NCBI RefSeq assembly: GCF_001931685.1
Contig: NZ_MOOY01000003.1
Span: 528,466-592,465, forward strand
Origin: Pararhizobium arenae
GTDB taxonomy: Bacteria; Pseudomonadota; Alphaproteobacteria; Rhizobiales; Rhizobiaceae
DNA length: 64,000 bases
Direction of reading: 5' to 3'
In this document: one piece after another, positions 9,084 to 18,048 of the stretch
Layout of the letters: each line of letters opens with the position of its first letter
How positions within the stretch are numbered: the stretch's first letter is position 1
Program-made: the position numbers and the translations under genes
The notes under the pieces: model-generated
Databases searched by the model: none
What the model was told of the DNA's origin: nothing
Seen by the model: the letters and a program-made list of their open reading frames with translations, nothing else

Positions 9084-10040
9084 TTACTTGTCGAGGATCT
9101 GTGCCTTGGAGCGCAGTTCGTCCATATATTTCTTGCTGTTGGAATCTTCGCCTTCCTGCTGCTTCTTGCCGAGGTCTTCGGCGCGGAAGACGACTTCGGC
9201 GGCCAGATCGTCGTTCACCTGGCGCTTCTTGCAGATCGCGAGATATTCCACGCCCTTCTCGGTAACGCGGGTGCCGGTCGTGTTGCCGTCGCCGGCCTTT
9301 TCCACGAGCGTCTTCCAGTCATCCGGAATTTCCTGGATCATCATGCGGCCGAGGCTGCGGATGGAAACGTCGCGCATGGTGGCAGCAAAGGCCTTGGCCT
9401 GCTCGCAGCCCGGAAAGTTTGCGCGGGAGGCATTCGCCTCGGCCTGACGCTTGCCGATGATCGCGTTGCGCTTCGAGGCGGGTACGACGAAGATCACCTG
9501 CTGCAGGAAGTATTCGGTCGTGACCGGCTTCTGCCCGCCGTTCTCCTGCATGCGGCGAACCAGTTCCTCATTGGAAAGGCGGCCGTTGCCTCTGCTGCCG
9601 TAACGCAGATTGACCGCGCGCGGCCAGCTCATGGAGATGGCAACATACTGCTTGAAGTGATCCAGCGTCACGCCGGACCGATCGAGGATCTGCGACAGCT
9701 GCTCGACGCTCAGCTTGTTGCCGGCAGCGAACCGCCCCACGGCCGCATCGACGTCGCTCATGCTCACGGACACGCGCAGCCGCGCGATTTCCTCGCGCTT
9801 CAGGGCTTCGTCGATCAGCTGCTTCTTGGCTTCCGCCGCTCCGCCGCCCTGCTTTTGCAGGCGCATGAACGCGACACGCTTGGCGATGTCGCCCGATGTG
9901 ATCGGGGCATTGTTGACGATGACCGCGACCGAGCTTGCGGCCTGGGCTGCGGGAGCCGTCGCCGACATCATGGAGCCTGCCAGCAAGCCTGCGACCAGCG
10001 CCGCCCTGGCGACCCGCTTCATCGAGAATGTTCCACCCAT
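9084..10040 (-). CDS. surA: SurA-like periplasmic chaperone/peptidyl-prolyl isomerase
   Basis: SurA escorts outer-membrane proteins across the periplasm. The chosen ATG gives 318 residues and is preceded by AAAGGA at six bases. The longer open frame upstream has no good initiation site. The product has a signal peptide (MKRVARAALVAGLLAG... ending near AQA), then a SurA N-terminal helical domain starting at VNNAPITSGDI, and a single divergent rotamase-like domain. It is shorter than E. coli SurA, as is usual in alphaproteobacteria. Position between lptD and pdxA supports the assignment. Confidence 0.85.
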   Translation of the reverse strand: MGGTFSMKRVARAALVAGLLAGSMMSATAPAAQAASSVAVIVNNAPITSGDIAKRVAFMRLQKQGGGAAEAKKQLIDEALKREEIARLRVSVSMSDVDAAVGRFAAGNKLSVEQLSQILDRSGVTLDHFKQYVAISMSWPRAVNLRYGSRGNGRLSNEELVRRMQENGGQKPVTTEYFLQQVIFVVPASKRNAIIGKRQAEANASRANFPGCEQAKAFAATMRDVSIRSLGRMMIQEIPDDWKTLVEKAGDGNTTGTRVTEKGVEYLAICKKRQVNDDLAAEVVFRAEDLGKKQQEGEDSNSKKYMDELRSKAQILDK

Positions 10041-10204
10041 GTCATGTCCTTTTCTAAGCCCTGCCTGCATCCGGGCGGTCAGCTTCCGGTCTCGACCGGT
10101 TGTCACGCAACCACGACGCCGGCTCCATCCCGCGGCATCATCGACTGTCCGGGAAAATCCATAATGGTGCCGCCGTGGTATGACAAGGCCCGCCCATGGC
10201 CACA

Positions 10205-10236
10205 AAGGGCCGGATCGCAGTTCAATCCGGCCGTTT
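10205..10236. terminator. hairpin in the lptD-surA gap
   Basis: GGCCGGAT at 10208-10215 pairs with ATCCGGCC at 10225-10232 around a nine-base loop. On the minus strand it lies about 50 bases after the lptD stop and is followed by CTTTGTGG, a poor U-tract. On the plus strand it is followed by GTTTTA. It could partly terminate lptD transcription or adjust surA-pdxA-rsmA expression relative to lptD. Confidence 0.5.
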
Positions 10237-10283
10237 TACGGCAACAGGGCAATTTAATGGGAAAATCGAGCGTAGCCGACCGG

Positions 10284-12626
10284 CTATCGTGCATCGAGAC
10301 CGTCAAAGGTGGTGTCGCCGACATTGATGTCGCCAAGCGTACGGAAGCTGATCCGCGCACCGATGGACCAGTCGTTGGCCACCGAGTCCTCGTCGTCCCG
10401 CTCGCGCTGATAGACGAGCGAGAAGAGCGTGTCCTGGTCGTCGTAGGTTATGCCCAATCCGTCGCGGGTAATGACCTCGTCGTTGATGTCATAGGTGACG
10501 GATCCAAACACCGACCAATAGTCGTGGAAACGGTAGGCCGCTGCCGTCTGGATTTCATCCTGATCGAACCGCGAGCCATAGGTGGGCTGGGCTTCGATGC
10601 GGGTATAGGTGAGGGCGGTCTGCCAGCGAATGCCCTCATAGCCGAGCGTCGTGTCGGCGCGGCGAAGGTCCAGCGTGCGCTCGTCGAACCGGCCGCTGAG
10701 GCTCGCCGTAAGGCCGGAGGGGGCATCGATGCCGATCATCGAGACATAATCGGAGCGATCCGTTTCGAGGCCCGAATCCGAACCCGCCTTCACGAGGTCG
10801 TCCGTTGCGAACGAGTTCAGCCCGCCGAGGTGGAACGACTGACCGGCGATGGCGCGTACGGCGTAACCATTGCCAAGCGAGCCGGTATAGCGGAAGCCGA
10901 GATTGGCACGGCTGCCGCCCTCGATCCGGTCGTATCCGGAGAACTTGTCACGATCGAACAGGGACGTCGCGTCGAAAACGAAGCTCTGCGCGTCTTCGTT
11001 GGGCAGCGCCCCGGCATAGTCTTCGTCCGGGCGGACATAGACCTGAGCGATCGGCTCGAAGATGTGGCTGCTGTTCTCGGTCGCCATCAGGATCGGATAG
11101 CGTGCTTCAAGCCCAGCCGTCAGCATGGAGCGGGTGGCGGCGTCATCGTTATAGTAGGAGCCGCTATAGGCAGCGCCCGGATCGTCCATGGTCAGCCCGA
11201 GGATGTCGCCGCGCGCCGCCAGCAACGGCGTCAGCGACAGCCCGCCCGGCGTGATGAAGGTGCGCTGCCATTCGGCCTCTGCCGTCAGGCGATGGGACGT
11301 GCCGCTAAGCCCGGGGAAGCGGTTGACACCGAGCACGGTGTAGCGATCCTCGCGGTTGCGGTGAATGTTGGTCAGGTTGACGTCGATGTTGAGCTCGCCA
11401 CCGGCGACCGGGTCTTCGGACGTGTAGGAATAGTCGAGAACCTGGGCGACCGGCTGCTTGTTCTCGGCAACGCTTTCCGGATCGGCGTCCTGAATGTCGA
11501 AGTAGAAGGCGCGGGCATCGAAATAGTTACGCTTGCCGAGGCCGGTCAGATAAACCTGGTTTGTCAGCGTGCGCCCGTCGAAGGTCGAAAGCTCATAGGT
11601 CTTGGCGAAGTTGTTGTCGCTCTGGACCAGCACGTCCCAACCGAAGGTCCAGCGCGGATTGATCTCGAACTTGGCACGGGAGGCGATCATGCCGCGCGTG
11701 GTTTCCTGCGCGTCGACGGTGTCGTCGGTAAAGGCGGAGCTGTCCATCTGGCTGATGCCGGCCATGCGCAGCACATGCTCGCCGCTTTCGAAGCTCTGCC
11801 GGAATTCTCCTTCCAGCAGGAAACCCTGGCGGGTAAGCCCGGTCGCCGTCACGGTCGCGTCCATATAGGGCGAGATCGCCCAGTAATAGGGAACGCTGAC
11901 GCCGGCGCCGAGCTTCTGGGTATATTTGAATTGCGGGAAGAGGAAGCCGCTCTTGCGCTTCACCGTATGGTCGGGAAGCTCCAGCACCGGCAGGAAAATG
12001 ATCGGCTTGCCGAACAGTTCGAACTTCGCATTTTCGAGGCGAACGGTACGCGTCTTGCCGTTCTGGATGATTCGCTGGGCCTTGATGTTCCAGAGCGATC
12101 GATGATTCGGATTGGTCGCGCAGGGCGTGCAGGCGGTGTAGACAGCATTGTTGAGGATGATCTCCTCGCCGTTAACACGCTCGCCATTGACGGCCGCAAG
12201 CTTGGTCAGGTCCGTCGTTTCGATGCGCATGGCCTCGACGAAACCGTTGCCGAAATCGTCGGTCACGTCCATGCGGTCGGCATAGACCTTGTTGCCGCCG
12301 GGCTCGATCAGCTCGATTTCGCCGGTCGCGACGATTCGGCCGGTGCTCTGGCTGTATTCGACCTGCTGGGCCACCATCTGGTAGCCGCCGTAATTGATCT
12401 GAACAGCGCCACGCACGATCACGCGCTCGGTATCGCGGTTGTAGACCATCTCGTTGGCCGAAAGCAGCATCTTGGCGTCTTCGGGCAGGGAGGGCTGCAG
12501 CGAATCAATATCCGTGGATTGCGCCCATGCGGGCGCAATCATGCCGGGGATCATTGCCGAAAACGCAACACCGGAAAGCAGAATGGCCGTTAGCAGCCTG
12601 TTATGTTTGCGGTTGCCTGCCGCCAC
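10284..12626 (-). CDS. lptD: LPS-assembly protein LptD
   Basis: LptD is the outer-membrane beta-barrel that, with LptE, inserts lipopolysaccharide into the outer leaflet. The 780-residue product starts at a GTG overlapping the lptG stop by one base. It has a signal peptide (cleavage near AWAQS), an N-terminal OstA/jelly-roll domain (about residues 50-200) containing the cysteine pair TACTPCATN, and a long C-terminal barrel of alternating aromatic strands. The length matches alphaproteobacterial LptD. Coupling to lptG and lptF places it with its transport partners. Confidence 0.95.
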   Translation of the reverse strand: MAAGNRKHNRLLTAILLSGVAFSAMIPGMIAPAWAQSTDIDSLQPSLPEDAKMLLSANEMVYNRDTERVIVRGAVQINYGGYQMVAQQVEYSQSTGRIVATGEIELIEPGGNKVYADRMDVTDDFGNGFVEAMRIETTDLTKLAAVNGERVNGEEIILNNAVYTACTPCATNPNHRSLWNIKAQRIIQNGKTRTVRLENAKFELFGKPIIFLPVLELPDHTVKRKSGFLFPQFKYTQKLGAGVSVPYYWAISPYMDATVTATGLTRQGFLLEGEFRQSFESGEHVLRMAGISQMDSSAFTDDTVDAQETTRGMIASRAKFEINPRWTFGWDVLVQSDNNFAKTYELSTFDGRTLTNQVYLTGLGKRNYFDARAFYFDIQDADPESVAENKQPVAQVLDYSYTSEDPVAGGELNIDVNLTNIHRNREDRYTVLGVNRFPGLSGTSHRLTAEAEWQRTFITPGGLSLTPLLAARGDILGLTMDDPGAAYSGSYYNDDAATRSMLTAGLEARYPILMATENSSHIFEPIAQVYVRPDEDYAGALPNEDAQSFVFDATSLFDRDKFSGYDRIEGGSRANLGFRYTGSLGNGYAVRAIAGQSFHLGGLNSFATDDLVKAGSDSGLETDRSDYVSMIGIDAPSGLTASLSGRFDERTLDLRRADTTLGYEGIRWQTALTYTRIEAQPTYGSRFDQDEIQTAAAYRFHDYWSVFGSVTYDINDEVITRDGLGITYDDQDTLFSLVYQRERDDEDSVANDWSIGARISFRTLGDINVGDTTFDGLDAR

Positions 12627-13714
12627 TAGCCATCTTCCTCATGCAATAGAATCGTTGCCCCCAATGCCATCGCCACGACGACTGGCAGCCAGGCTGCAAC
12701 GAAGGGAGGAACGATACCGCTACTCCCGAATGCTTTCACAAGCACGGTGACGACATAAAGCACGAAGCCCGAAAGGATGCCACCGAGAATCACCGAGCGG
12801 GATTGGTTAAACCGGCTAAATTTTAAAGAGACGCTTGCAGCAATCAGCGTCATTGCAACGAGAAGGAGAGGCAAAGCCAGCATGGTGTGGAATTGCGTTT
12901 TCATCCCGTCGGTCGGGAAGCCGAAGGATTTCGCGACTTCGATCTTGTGAAGGAGGTCGAAAAACTGAATAGAATCAGGCTTCGTCAGCGTTTCCTGGAT
13001 GAATTCGGCCTTCAGGTTGGTGGGCAGTTGTGCCGTTTCGAGACTGCGCGGCAACTCTCCGTTGCGCGTTTCCGTCACCTTGTTAAGAAGCCAGTAACCA
13101 TCTTCGAGCTTTGCGCTCTCGGCATCCTGCCGCGAGACGATCGCGCCCTGTGGATCAAAGTGGATCACAGTGACCCCGACGAGCGTCTTTCCCTCGTCCT
13201 GGACCGAGCGCGCGCCGATGATCGTATCGTCCTTGTTGTAGATTTGGCGCAGCCACGGAATCGAGAGGCTGGAGCGCGTCGAAGAGCTGCTCCCCCAGGA
13301 CGCTTCGAGCGCTTCCGCCTGGCTCGATCCCCACGACGCGATCGGATTGAGGATGGCGACGGCCAGCGCGCCGAAGAGAAACGCGCCGAACACGAAGGGC
13401 TGCAGGAACTGCCAGACGGATATGCCGGCAGCCCGCGTCACAACCAGCTCGTATCGTCGGTTGAGGGAGATCAGCGACGCCATGCCGGCAAAAAGCGCGA
13501 CGAAGGGAACAGTCTGCTGAAGAATCATCGGGATGCGCAACGCCGTCATCAGCAATGCGCCGTTGATCGAGTAGCGCGGCAACTGCGCCATGCGGTTGGA
13601 GACTTCGCTGAAGTCGATGATGAAGATCAGAGCGAAAATGCCGGTGAGGAACCAGAAGGTCGTGATCGCATACCGCTTGAAGAAATAGCGTCCGAGCGTG
13701 GAAAACAGGATCAA
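12626..13714 (-). CDS. lptG: LPS export ABC transporter permease LptG
   Basis: LptG is one of the two permeases of the LptB2FG transporter that extracts LPS from the inner membrane. The 362-residue protein has the YjgP/YjgQ family layout: membrane segments near residues 10-110, a large periplasmic jelly-roll domain in the middle, and three C-terminal segments. It overlaps lptF by four bases and lptD by one, so the three appear translationally coupled. The permease order is assigned by operon position, since LptF and LptG are homologous. Confidence 0.92.
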   Translation of the reverse strand: MILFSTLGRYFFKRYAITTFWFLTGIFALIFIIDFSEVSNRMAQLPRYSINGALLMTALRIPMILQQTVPFVALFAGMASLISLNRRYELVVTRAAGISVWQFLQPFVFGAFLFGALAVAILNPIASWGSSQAEALEASWGSSSSTRSSLSIPWLRQIYNKDDTIIGARSVQDEGKTLVGVTVIHFDPQGAIVSRQDAESAKLEDGYWLLNKVTETRNGELPRSLETAQLPTNLKAEFIQETLTKPDSIQFFDLLHKIEVAKSFGFPTDGMKTQFHTMLALPLLLVAMTLIAASVSLKFSRFNQSRSVILGGILSGFVLYVVTVLVKAFGSSGIVPPFVAAWLPVVVAMALGATILLHEEDG

Positions 13715-14886
13715 GACGTCGATCCTCCATCCGTCGGCGCTGCGGACTTGAACATCCCCGTTCGCGCCATGGTGTCCTTGGCGATCTTCTCCCAGGTCAC
13801 CGGTATCTCAAGCCGACGGTTCCCGAACAGTTGCCGGATGGCGAGATAACCGGAAATCAGCGGTATAAGGTACATGACGGGCACGAAGGCCCAGGATTCC
13901 TCGGCGCTGTTGCCGGCATAGAAGGTTGCCCAGCGGATGAAGAGGCAGGTGAGGAGCGCCGCCACCATCGGATGCAGGCGGGCTTCGCGGTGCGAGCGCG
14001 CATCGCTGGAAAAGACCAGGGCGACGAGTGCGAACAACAGAGGGAAAGTCCATTCCGTCAACCGGCGATGCAGTTCGGCGGTAAAGGTCATCGGGGATTT
14101 CTTGTAGACCTCGTCTTCCGGATCGGGATGGAAGAGATAGGGAAGGTCACGATCCTTGGCGCGGATATTGGCTTGACTGGCCATGCGCGTCATGTCGGTC
14201 AGGTCGAAGGCATAGGAATCGAACTTGATGATCGAGACACCGCCATCCGGCAGCTTGCGATGCACCTCGCCGTCCTTCATCACCAGAGCGGAGCTGTTTT
14301 CGTCCACCGCGCCCTCGCGCGCATAATAGATGAGTTCGGCTGCGGGGCTTCGGGTGTCGGCCACGAAGATACCACCCAGCACGCCGCCGCTGCGCCGTGA
14401 GGCGACCTGCACGTAAAGGCCGTCGGCGATCTTGCGAAAGGTGTTTTCCTGCACGACGGAAGAAAGCAGGTCCGCGTGGGCCGTCGCGATCATCTTTCGC
14501 ACGGCCACGCGGGAGTAGGGCTCGACGAAATTGTCGACGGCAAACGACAGAACACTGAGCGCTATGCCGAGATAGAGCACCGGGCGAATGATCGTCATGC
14601 GGGAGCTTCCGGCGGCGTTCAGCACCGTCAGTTCCGAATCGCTGTTCATCGCCGTCAGCACCTGCGCCACGCCGATGACCAGCGCAAACGGCAGGATGAG
14701 GGGCACGATCGAAGGAAGGATCAGGGTTGCCAGCTTGAGGAAGGCCAGAATCGATTGCCCGGTATCGGTCACCAGATTGACGCTCGCAAGCGCCTGCGTC
14801 ACCCAGACGATCGCCAGGAGCGGCAGGAGCGTCGCGAGGAACATGCCCGTTGCCCGCCGCAGTATATAGCGCTCGATCAGTTTCAT
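13711..14886 (-). CDS. lptF: LPS export ABC transporter permease LptF
   Basis: This is the partner permease of LptG in the LptB2FG complex. The 391-residue protein opens with the family motif LIERYILRR, has six predicted membrane helices in two groups of three, and a periplasmic beta-jellyroll between them (about residues 100-270). As first gene of the minus-strand operon it should be served by a promoter upstream of 14886. No ATPase gene (lptB) is in the window, which is normal because lptB usually lies with lptA/lptC elsewhere. Confidence 0.92.
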   Translation of the reverse strand: MKLIERYILRRATGMFLATLLPLLAIVWVTQALASVNLVTDTGQSILAFLKLATLILPSIVPLILPFALVIGVAQVLTAMNSDSELTVLNAAGSSRMTIIRPVLYLGIALSVLSFAVDNFVEPYSRVAVRKMIATAHADLLSSVVQENTFRKIADGLYVQVASRRSGGVLGGIFVADTRSPAAELIYYAREGAVDENSSALVMKDGEVHRKLPDGGVSIIKFDSYAFDLTDMTRMASQANIRAKDRDLPYLFHPDPEDEVYKKSPMTFTAELHRRLTEWTFPLLFALVALVFSSDARSHREARLHPMVAALLTCLFIRWATFYAGNSAEESWAFVPVMYLIPLISGYLAIRQLFGNRRLEIPVTWEKIAKDTMARTGMFKSAAPTDGGSTS

Positions 14887-15193
14887 CTCAGGCCTTTGCC
14901 GGCGCTTACAGGCGCCCGGACGTCCGCTGCCGGCGCACCTTTCGGGCCGGTACCGATATGCTTGCTGTCACGTTGTACATCTGCAAATTTCCACGACAAT
15001 AAGGCCATAAACAAACGCGGACGTGCGGCATATCTAAACGGCTATTAGCACTGCGCTGCGCAGAGGGTCAACAACCCGCGGTAAGCCTTGATTTTAAAGT
15101 ATAATCTGAAACCGTAAAATTCTTATGAAAGATACAATTCGGCCACACGAGAAAAGCCGAACCGCATTCGAATCCGTTCGCTGCGCCGCGGTT
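14887..15193 (-). other. lptF upstream region
   Basis: About 300 bases separate lptF from the end of the toxin gene, and both are on the minus strand. No open frame here looks real. The region is locally AT-rich around 15080-15130, which fits a promoter for the lptF operon (see the separate entry). I see no clear terminator for the toxin gene, so read-through from the toxin-antitoxin pair into lptF cannot be excluded. Confidence 0.4.
15091..15118 (-). promoter_or_regulatory. candidate promoter of the lptF operon
   Basis: On the minus strand, TTTACG (15113-15118) and TAAAAT (15091-15096) are separated by 16 bases, a plausible sigma-70-type pair in the most AT-rich part of the gap. It would give a leader of roughly 200 bases before the lptF start. 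Matches are moderate only and no experimental support is visible. Confidence 0.3.
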
Positions 15194-15535
15194 TCAATTC
15201 GGAGATACGCCCTCATCGATCAGATCGTAAATCGTATCCTGTATCTGCTTGAGCGTTTCGGCGGGAAGGGTGCCGACCGGCGGTTCTACGAGGTTTTCCG
15301 CGCGAATGGCCGCAACCTTGTCACACATTACATATGAGCGTTTCTCCAGCCCGTTTTCGGGTGTCGGATCGACCGCGATCCGGATGGGCTCGCCCTGACT
15401 GTCGTTTGATGTCATCAGAACCACGATCACGCTGTCCAGTTGAACGTTCGGGTTCTGCATGACGACAACCGGCCGAGCCTTGCCTGTGTAGTCGCCCTTT
15501 TCCCGCAAGCGGTAGATCGCGCCGCGCTCAATCAT
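15194..15535 (-). CDS. MazF/PemK-family toxin endoribonuclease
   Basis: This 113-residue protein has the PemK/MazF fold signatures: an N-terminal ERGAIYRL strand with the ARPVVVMQN motif, LMTSND, and a C-terminal helix ending in DLIDEG. Family members cut mRNA at short sequence motifs until neutralised by the cognate antitoxin. The long open frame upstream overlaps the antitoxin in another phase. The ATG at 15535 is the family start and overlaps the end of the antitoxin gene by eight bases, the usual coupling of such pairs. Intact as far as can be seen. Confidence 0.85.
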   Translation of the reverse strand: MIERGAIYRLREKGDYTGKARPVVVMQNPNVQLDSVIVVLMTSNDSQGEPIRIAVDPTPENGLEKRSYVMCDKVAAIRAENLVEPPVGTLPAETLKQIQDTIYDLIDEGVSPN

Positions 15536-15764
15536 CGGCCCCGGCCTGATGGATATCAATGAGGTGCAGTGCGTCTTCCTCGTCGCCTCGGTTGCCACGG
15601 ATGCGAACAGCCGCGGCCTGAAGCTCTTCGTTGCGTACGCGCTTGATGTAGAGCAACAGAGCTTCGCGTATGGCGTCGCTCTGTGACTGTTGCTTGCTGA
15701 TAGCAGCCTTCGTAAAGCTCTTCTTGAGGTCGTCATCGACCCGGAAACTCATGAGTGTTGTCAT
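15528..15764 (-). CDS. ribbon-helix-helix antitoxin of the MazF-like toxin
   Basis: The 78-residue protein begins with a [11 protein letters not shown] strand and continues with helices typical of ribbon-helix-helix DNA-binding antitoxins. The acidic C-terminus would wrap the toxin. The ATG at 15764 has AGGAGG about five bases before it, which decides it over a start 12 residues upstream. It precedes and overlaps the toxin gene, so it probably represses its own promoter and neutralises the toxin. The pair stands alone between the lptF operon and pepA. Confidence 0.8.
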   Translation of the reverse strand: MTTLMSFRVDDDLKKSFTKAAISKQQSQSDAIREALLLYIKRVRNEELQAAAVRIRGNRGDEEDALHLIDIHQAGADD

Positions 15765-15941
15765 GCGTGCCTCCTGTATTACAAAATATATTACAGTCAC
15801 CCTTGCCTGTTACAAGGTCGGATTTCGCTGTGCGGGAATGAGCATGATGGAATCTGCGGCTTGCAAGCTGCCGGCCACGAACTACAACAGTTCGCAATCC
15901 GCTTGCGTTTAACCCAAGCCCAATATCCCCGGAGTTGTTTC

Positions 15942-17435
15942 ATGTCCTTCAAGTTCGATATCGGTTTTTCGAAGTCCGCGGCCGTCTCTGGCGGCGTCGC
16001 GATTCTGGCAAAGGCCATTGATGGCGCGGTTGCCGGTGCGGCCGTTGCGGACCCCGCCGGTATACTCGAAAACGCGATGCGAATCGGCAAGTTCACCGGC
16101 AAGTCGCTGGCCCTGCTCGATATCGTCGCGCCGCACGGTTCGGCCGCCGATCGCATCCTCGTCCTCGGTCTCGGCAAGGCGGGTTCGATCACCGCCCACG
16201 ATTGGCTTAAGGCCGGCGGTGCCGCCGCCGCGAAGGTTCGCAACGCCGATTCCTCCATCACGATCTTTCTTGATACGCCCGGTGTCGAGGTCACGGCCAA
16301 GGCCGCCGCTGATTTCGCTCTCGGCATGGAAATGAACGCCTACAGCTTTGACACCTACAAGACGAAGAAGGACGACGACGAGGAAAAGGCGCCGAAGAAG
16401 CCGGTTAAGGTCACCATCGTTACCGCCGCGGCCGCTGAAGCCAAGAAGCTCGCAAGCGTGACGGAAGCCGTCGCCGGTGGCGTTTTCCTCGCCCGCGATC
16501 TCGTCAACCTGCCGCCGAACGATCTCGGGCCGGTGGAGTTCGCCGACAAGGCCAAGGAGCTGGAAAAGCTCGGCGTCGACGTCGAAATTCTCACCGAAAA
16601 GGAGATGAAAAAGCTTGGCATGGGCGCACTGCTCGGTGTAGCTCAGGGCTCTGTCCGACCGCCGCGCCTGGCGATCATGAAGTGGAACGGCGGCAAGGCC
16701 AAGGACCAGCCCATCGCCTTCATCGGCAAGGGCGTCGTCTTCGATTCGGGCGGCATCTCGATCAAGCCGGGCGCCGGCATGGAAGACATGAAGGGCGACA
16801 TGGGCGGTGCCGCCGCCGTCACGGGCCTCCTGCATGTGCTTGCCGCCCGCAAGGCCAAGGTCAATGCCATCGGCATCATCGGTCTCGTCGAAAACATGCC
16901 CGACGGTAACGCCCAGCGCCCGGGCGATATCGTCACTTCCATGTCCGGTCAGACGATCGAGATCATCAATACGGATGCCGAAGGCCGTCTCGTGCTGGCG
17001 GACGCGCTCTGGTATTGCAACGACCGTTTCAAGCCGAAGTTCATGATCAATCTGGCGACGCTCACCGGTGCCGTTATGGTGGCACTCGGCAGCCATCATG
17101 CCGGCCTGTTCTCCAACGACGACGACTTGTCGGAGAAGCTTCTCGCTGCCGGCCTTTCCACGCAGGAGCGCCTCTGGCGCCTGCCGCTCGGCAAGGACTA
17201 CGACAAGATGATCGACAGCAAGTTCGCCGACATGAAGAACACCGGCGGCCGTTACGGCGGTTCGATCACCGCAGCCCAGTTCCTCAAGCGCTTTGTCAAG
17301 GATACCCCGTGGGCGCATCTCGATATCGCCGGCACCGCCATGGGCTCGCCGACCGACGAGATCAATCGCTCCTGGGCCTCCGGCTTCGGCGTGCGACTGC
17401 TCGACGAGCTGGTCCGCGCCAACTACGAAGGCTGA
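15942..17435 (+). CDS. pepA: leucyl aminopeptidase (M17) PepA
   Basis: PepA removes N-terminal residues from peptides as a cytoplasmic hexameric dinuclear-metal enzyme. In its relatives it also acts as a DNA-binding protein. The ATG at 15942 gives 497 residues, the family length. The diagnostic motif NTDAEGRL, the metal-binding KGVVFDSGG and the [10 protein letters not shown] segments are present. An 84-codon upstream extension overlaps the divergent antitoxin gene and is not credible. It is followed after six bases by holC, a pairing conserved in proteobacteria. Confidence 0.95.
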   Translation: MSFKFDIGFSKSAAVSGGVAILAKAIDGAVAGAAVADPAGILENAMRIGKFTGKSLALLDIVAPHGSAADRILVLGLGKAGSITAHDWLKAGGAAAAKVRNADSSITIFLDTPGVEVTAKAAADFALGMEMNAYSFDTYKTKKDDDEEKAPKKPVKVTIVTAAAAEAKKLASVTEAVAGGVFLARDLVNLPPNDLGPVEFADKAKELEKLGVDVEILTEKEMKKLGMGALLGVAQGSVRPPRLAIMKWNGGKAKDQPIAFIGKGVVFDSGGISIKPGAGMEDMKGDMGGAAAVTGLLHVLAARKAKVNAIGIIGLVENMPDGNAQRPGDIVTSMSGQTIEIINTDAEGRLVLADALWYCNDRFKPKFMINLATLTGAVMVALGSHHAGLFSNDDDLSEKLLAAGLSTQERLWRLPLGKDYDKMIDSKFADMKNTGGRYGGSITAAQFLKRFVKDTPWAHLDIAGTAMGSPTDEINRSWASGFGVRLLDELVRANYEG

Positions 17436-17442
17436 TAGCAAG

Positions 17443-17892
17443 GTGACGGAAATCCTCTTCTACCATCTGACCGAGTCGAAGCTCGAAGACGCGCTTCCTG
17501 CCCTGCTCGACCGTAGCGTCGAGCGCGGCTGGCGCGTCGTCGTGCAGACGGTGGACGAGGAGCGTCGCGACAAGCTCGATCAGCATCTCTGGCTCTACCG
17601 TGACGACAGCTTTCTGGCCCACGGTACGCCAGACATGGCGTTTGCCGAGGAGCAGCCCATTCTCCTCACGACGGACGGTGACAATCTCAATGGCGCCACC
17701 GTCCGCTTCATGGTCGATGGCGCCGCGCCGCCTGATGTCGCGACCTACGAGCGCGTCGTCTTCATGTTCGACGGATATGACAATGCCCAGCTCGACGCCG
17801 CCCGGGCCAACTGGAAGCGCCTGAAAGGCGAGGGGCACACGCTGACCTATTGGCAGCAGAACGAAGACGGCCGCTGGGTGAAGAAGGCCTGA
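17443..17892 (+). CDS. holC: DNA polymerase III chi subunit HolC
   Basis: HolC links the clamp loader of DNA polymerase III to single-strand-binding protein. The GTG at 17443, preceded by AAGG, gives 149 residues starting with the chi-family strand TEILFYHL. The protein continues with the RVVVQT, DQHLWLY and FMFDGYD segments. The much longer open frame reaching back into pepA is a shadow. Direct linkage to pepA supports the call. Confidence 0.9.
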   Translation: MTEILFYHLTESKLEDALPALLDRSVERGWRVVVQTVDEERRDKLDQHLWLYRDDSFLAHGTPDMAFAEEQPILLTTDGDNLNGATVRFMVDGAAPPDVATYERVVFMFDGYDNAQLDAARANWKRLKGEGHTLTYWQQNEDGRWVKKA

Positions 17893-18048
17893 TCGGACCC
17901 GCAGCGTCCGGTGGCGGCGGTGGAGAAATGAGCCCCGCAAAGCTCCCGGCTGCCCCAGATGCCGGTTAGAGGCAGGGCCGGACAATATTTTCATGGATGT
18001 CAACCCTTAGTTGATTTACCCTTCTCTGTAGCAAGAGGAGGGGTCGCC

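Noticed and set aside
8553..12593. A 1346-codon plus-strand open frame
   Set aside because: It runs antisense through pdxA, surA and lptD, which all have clear motifs and a coupled operon structure. Long antisense frames of this kind arise from GC-rich codon bias. Its translation shows no domain.
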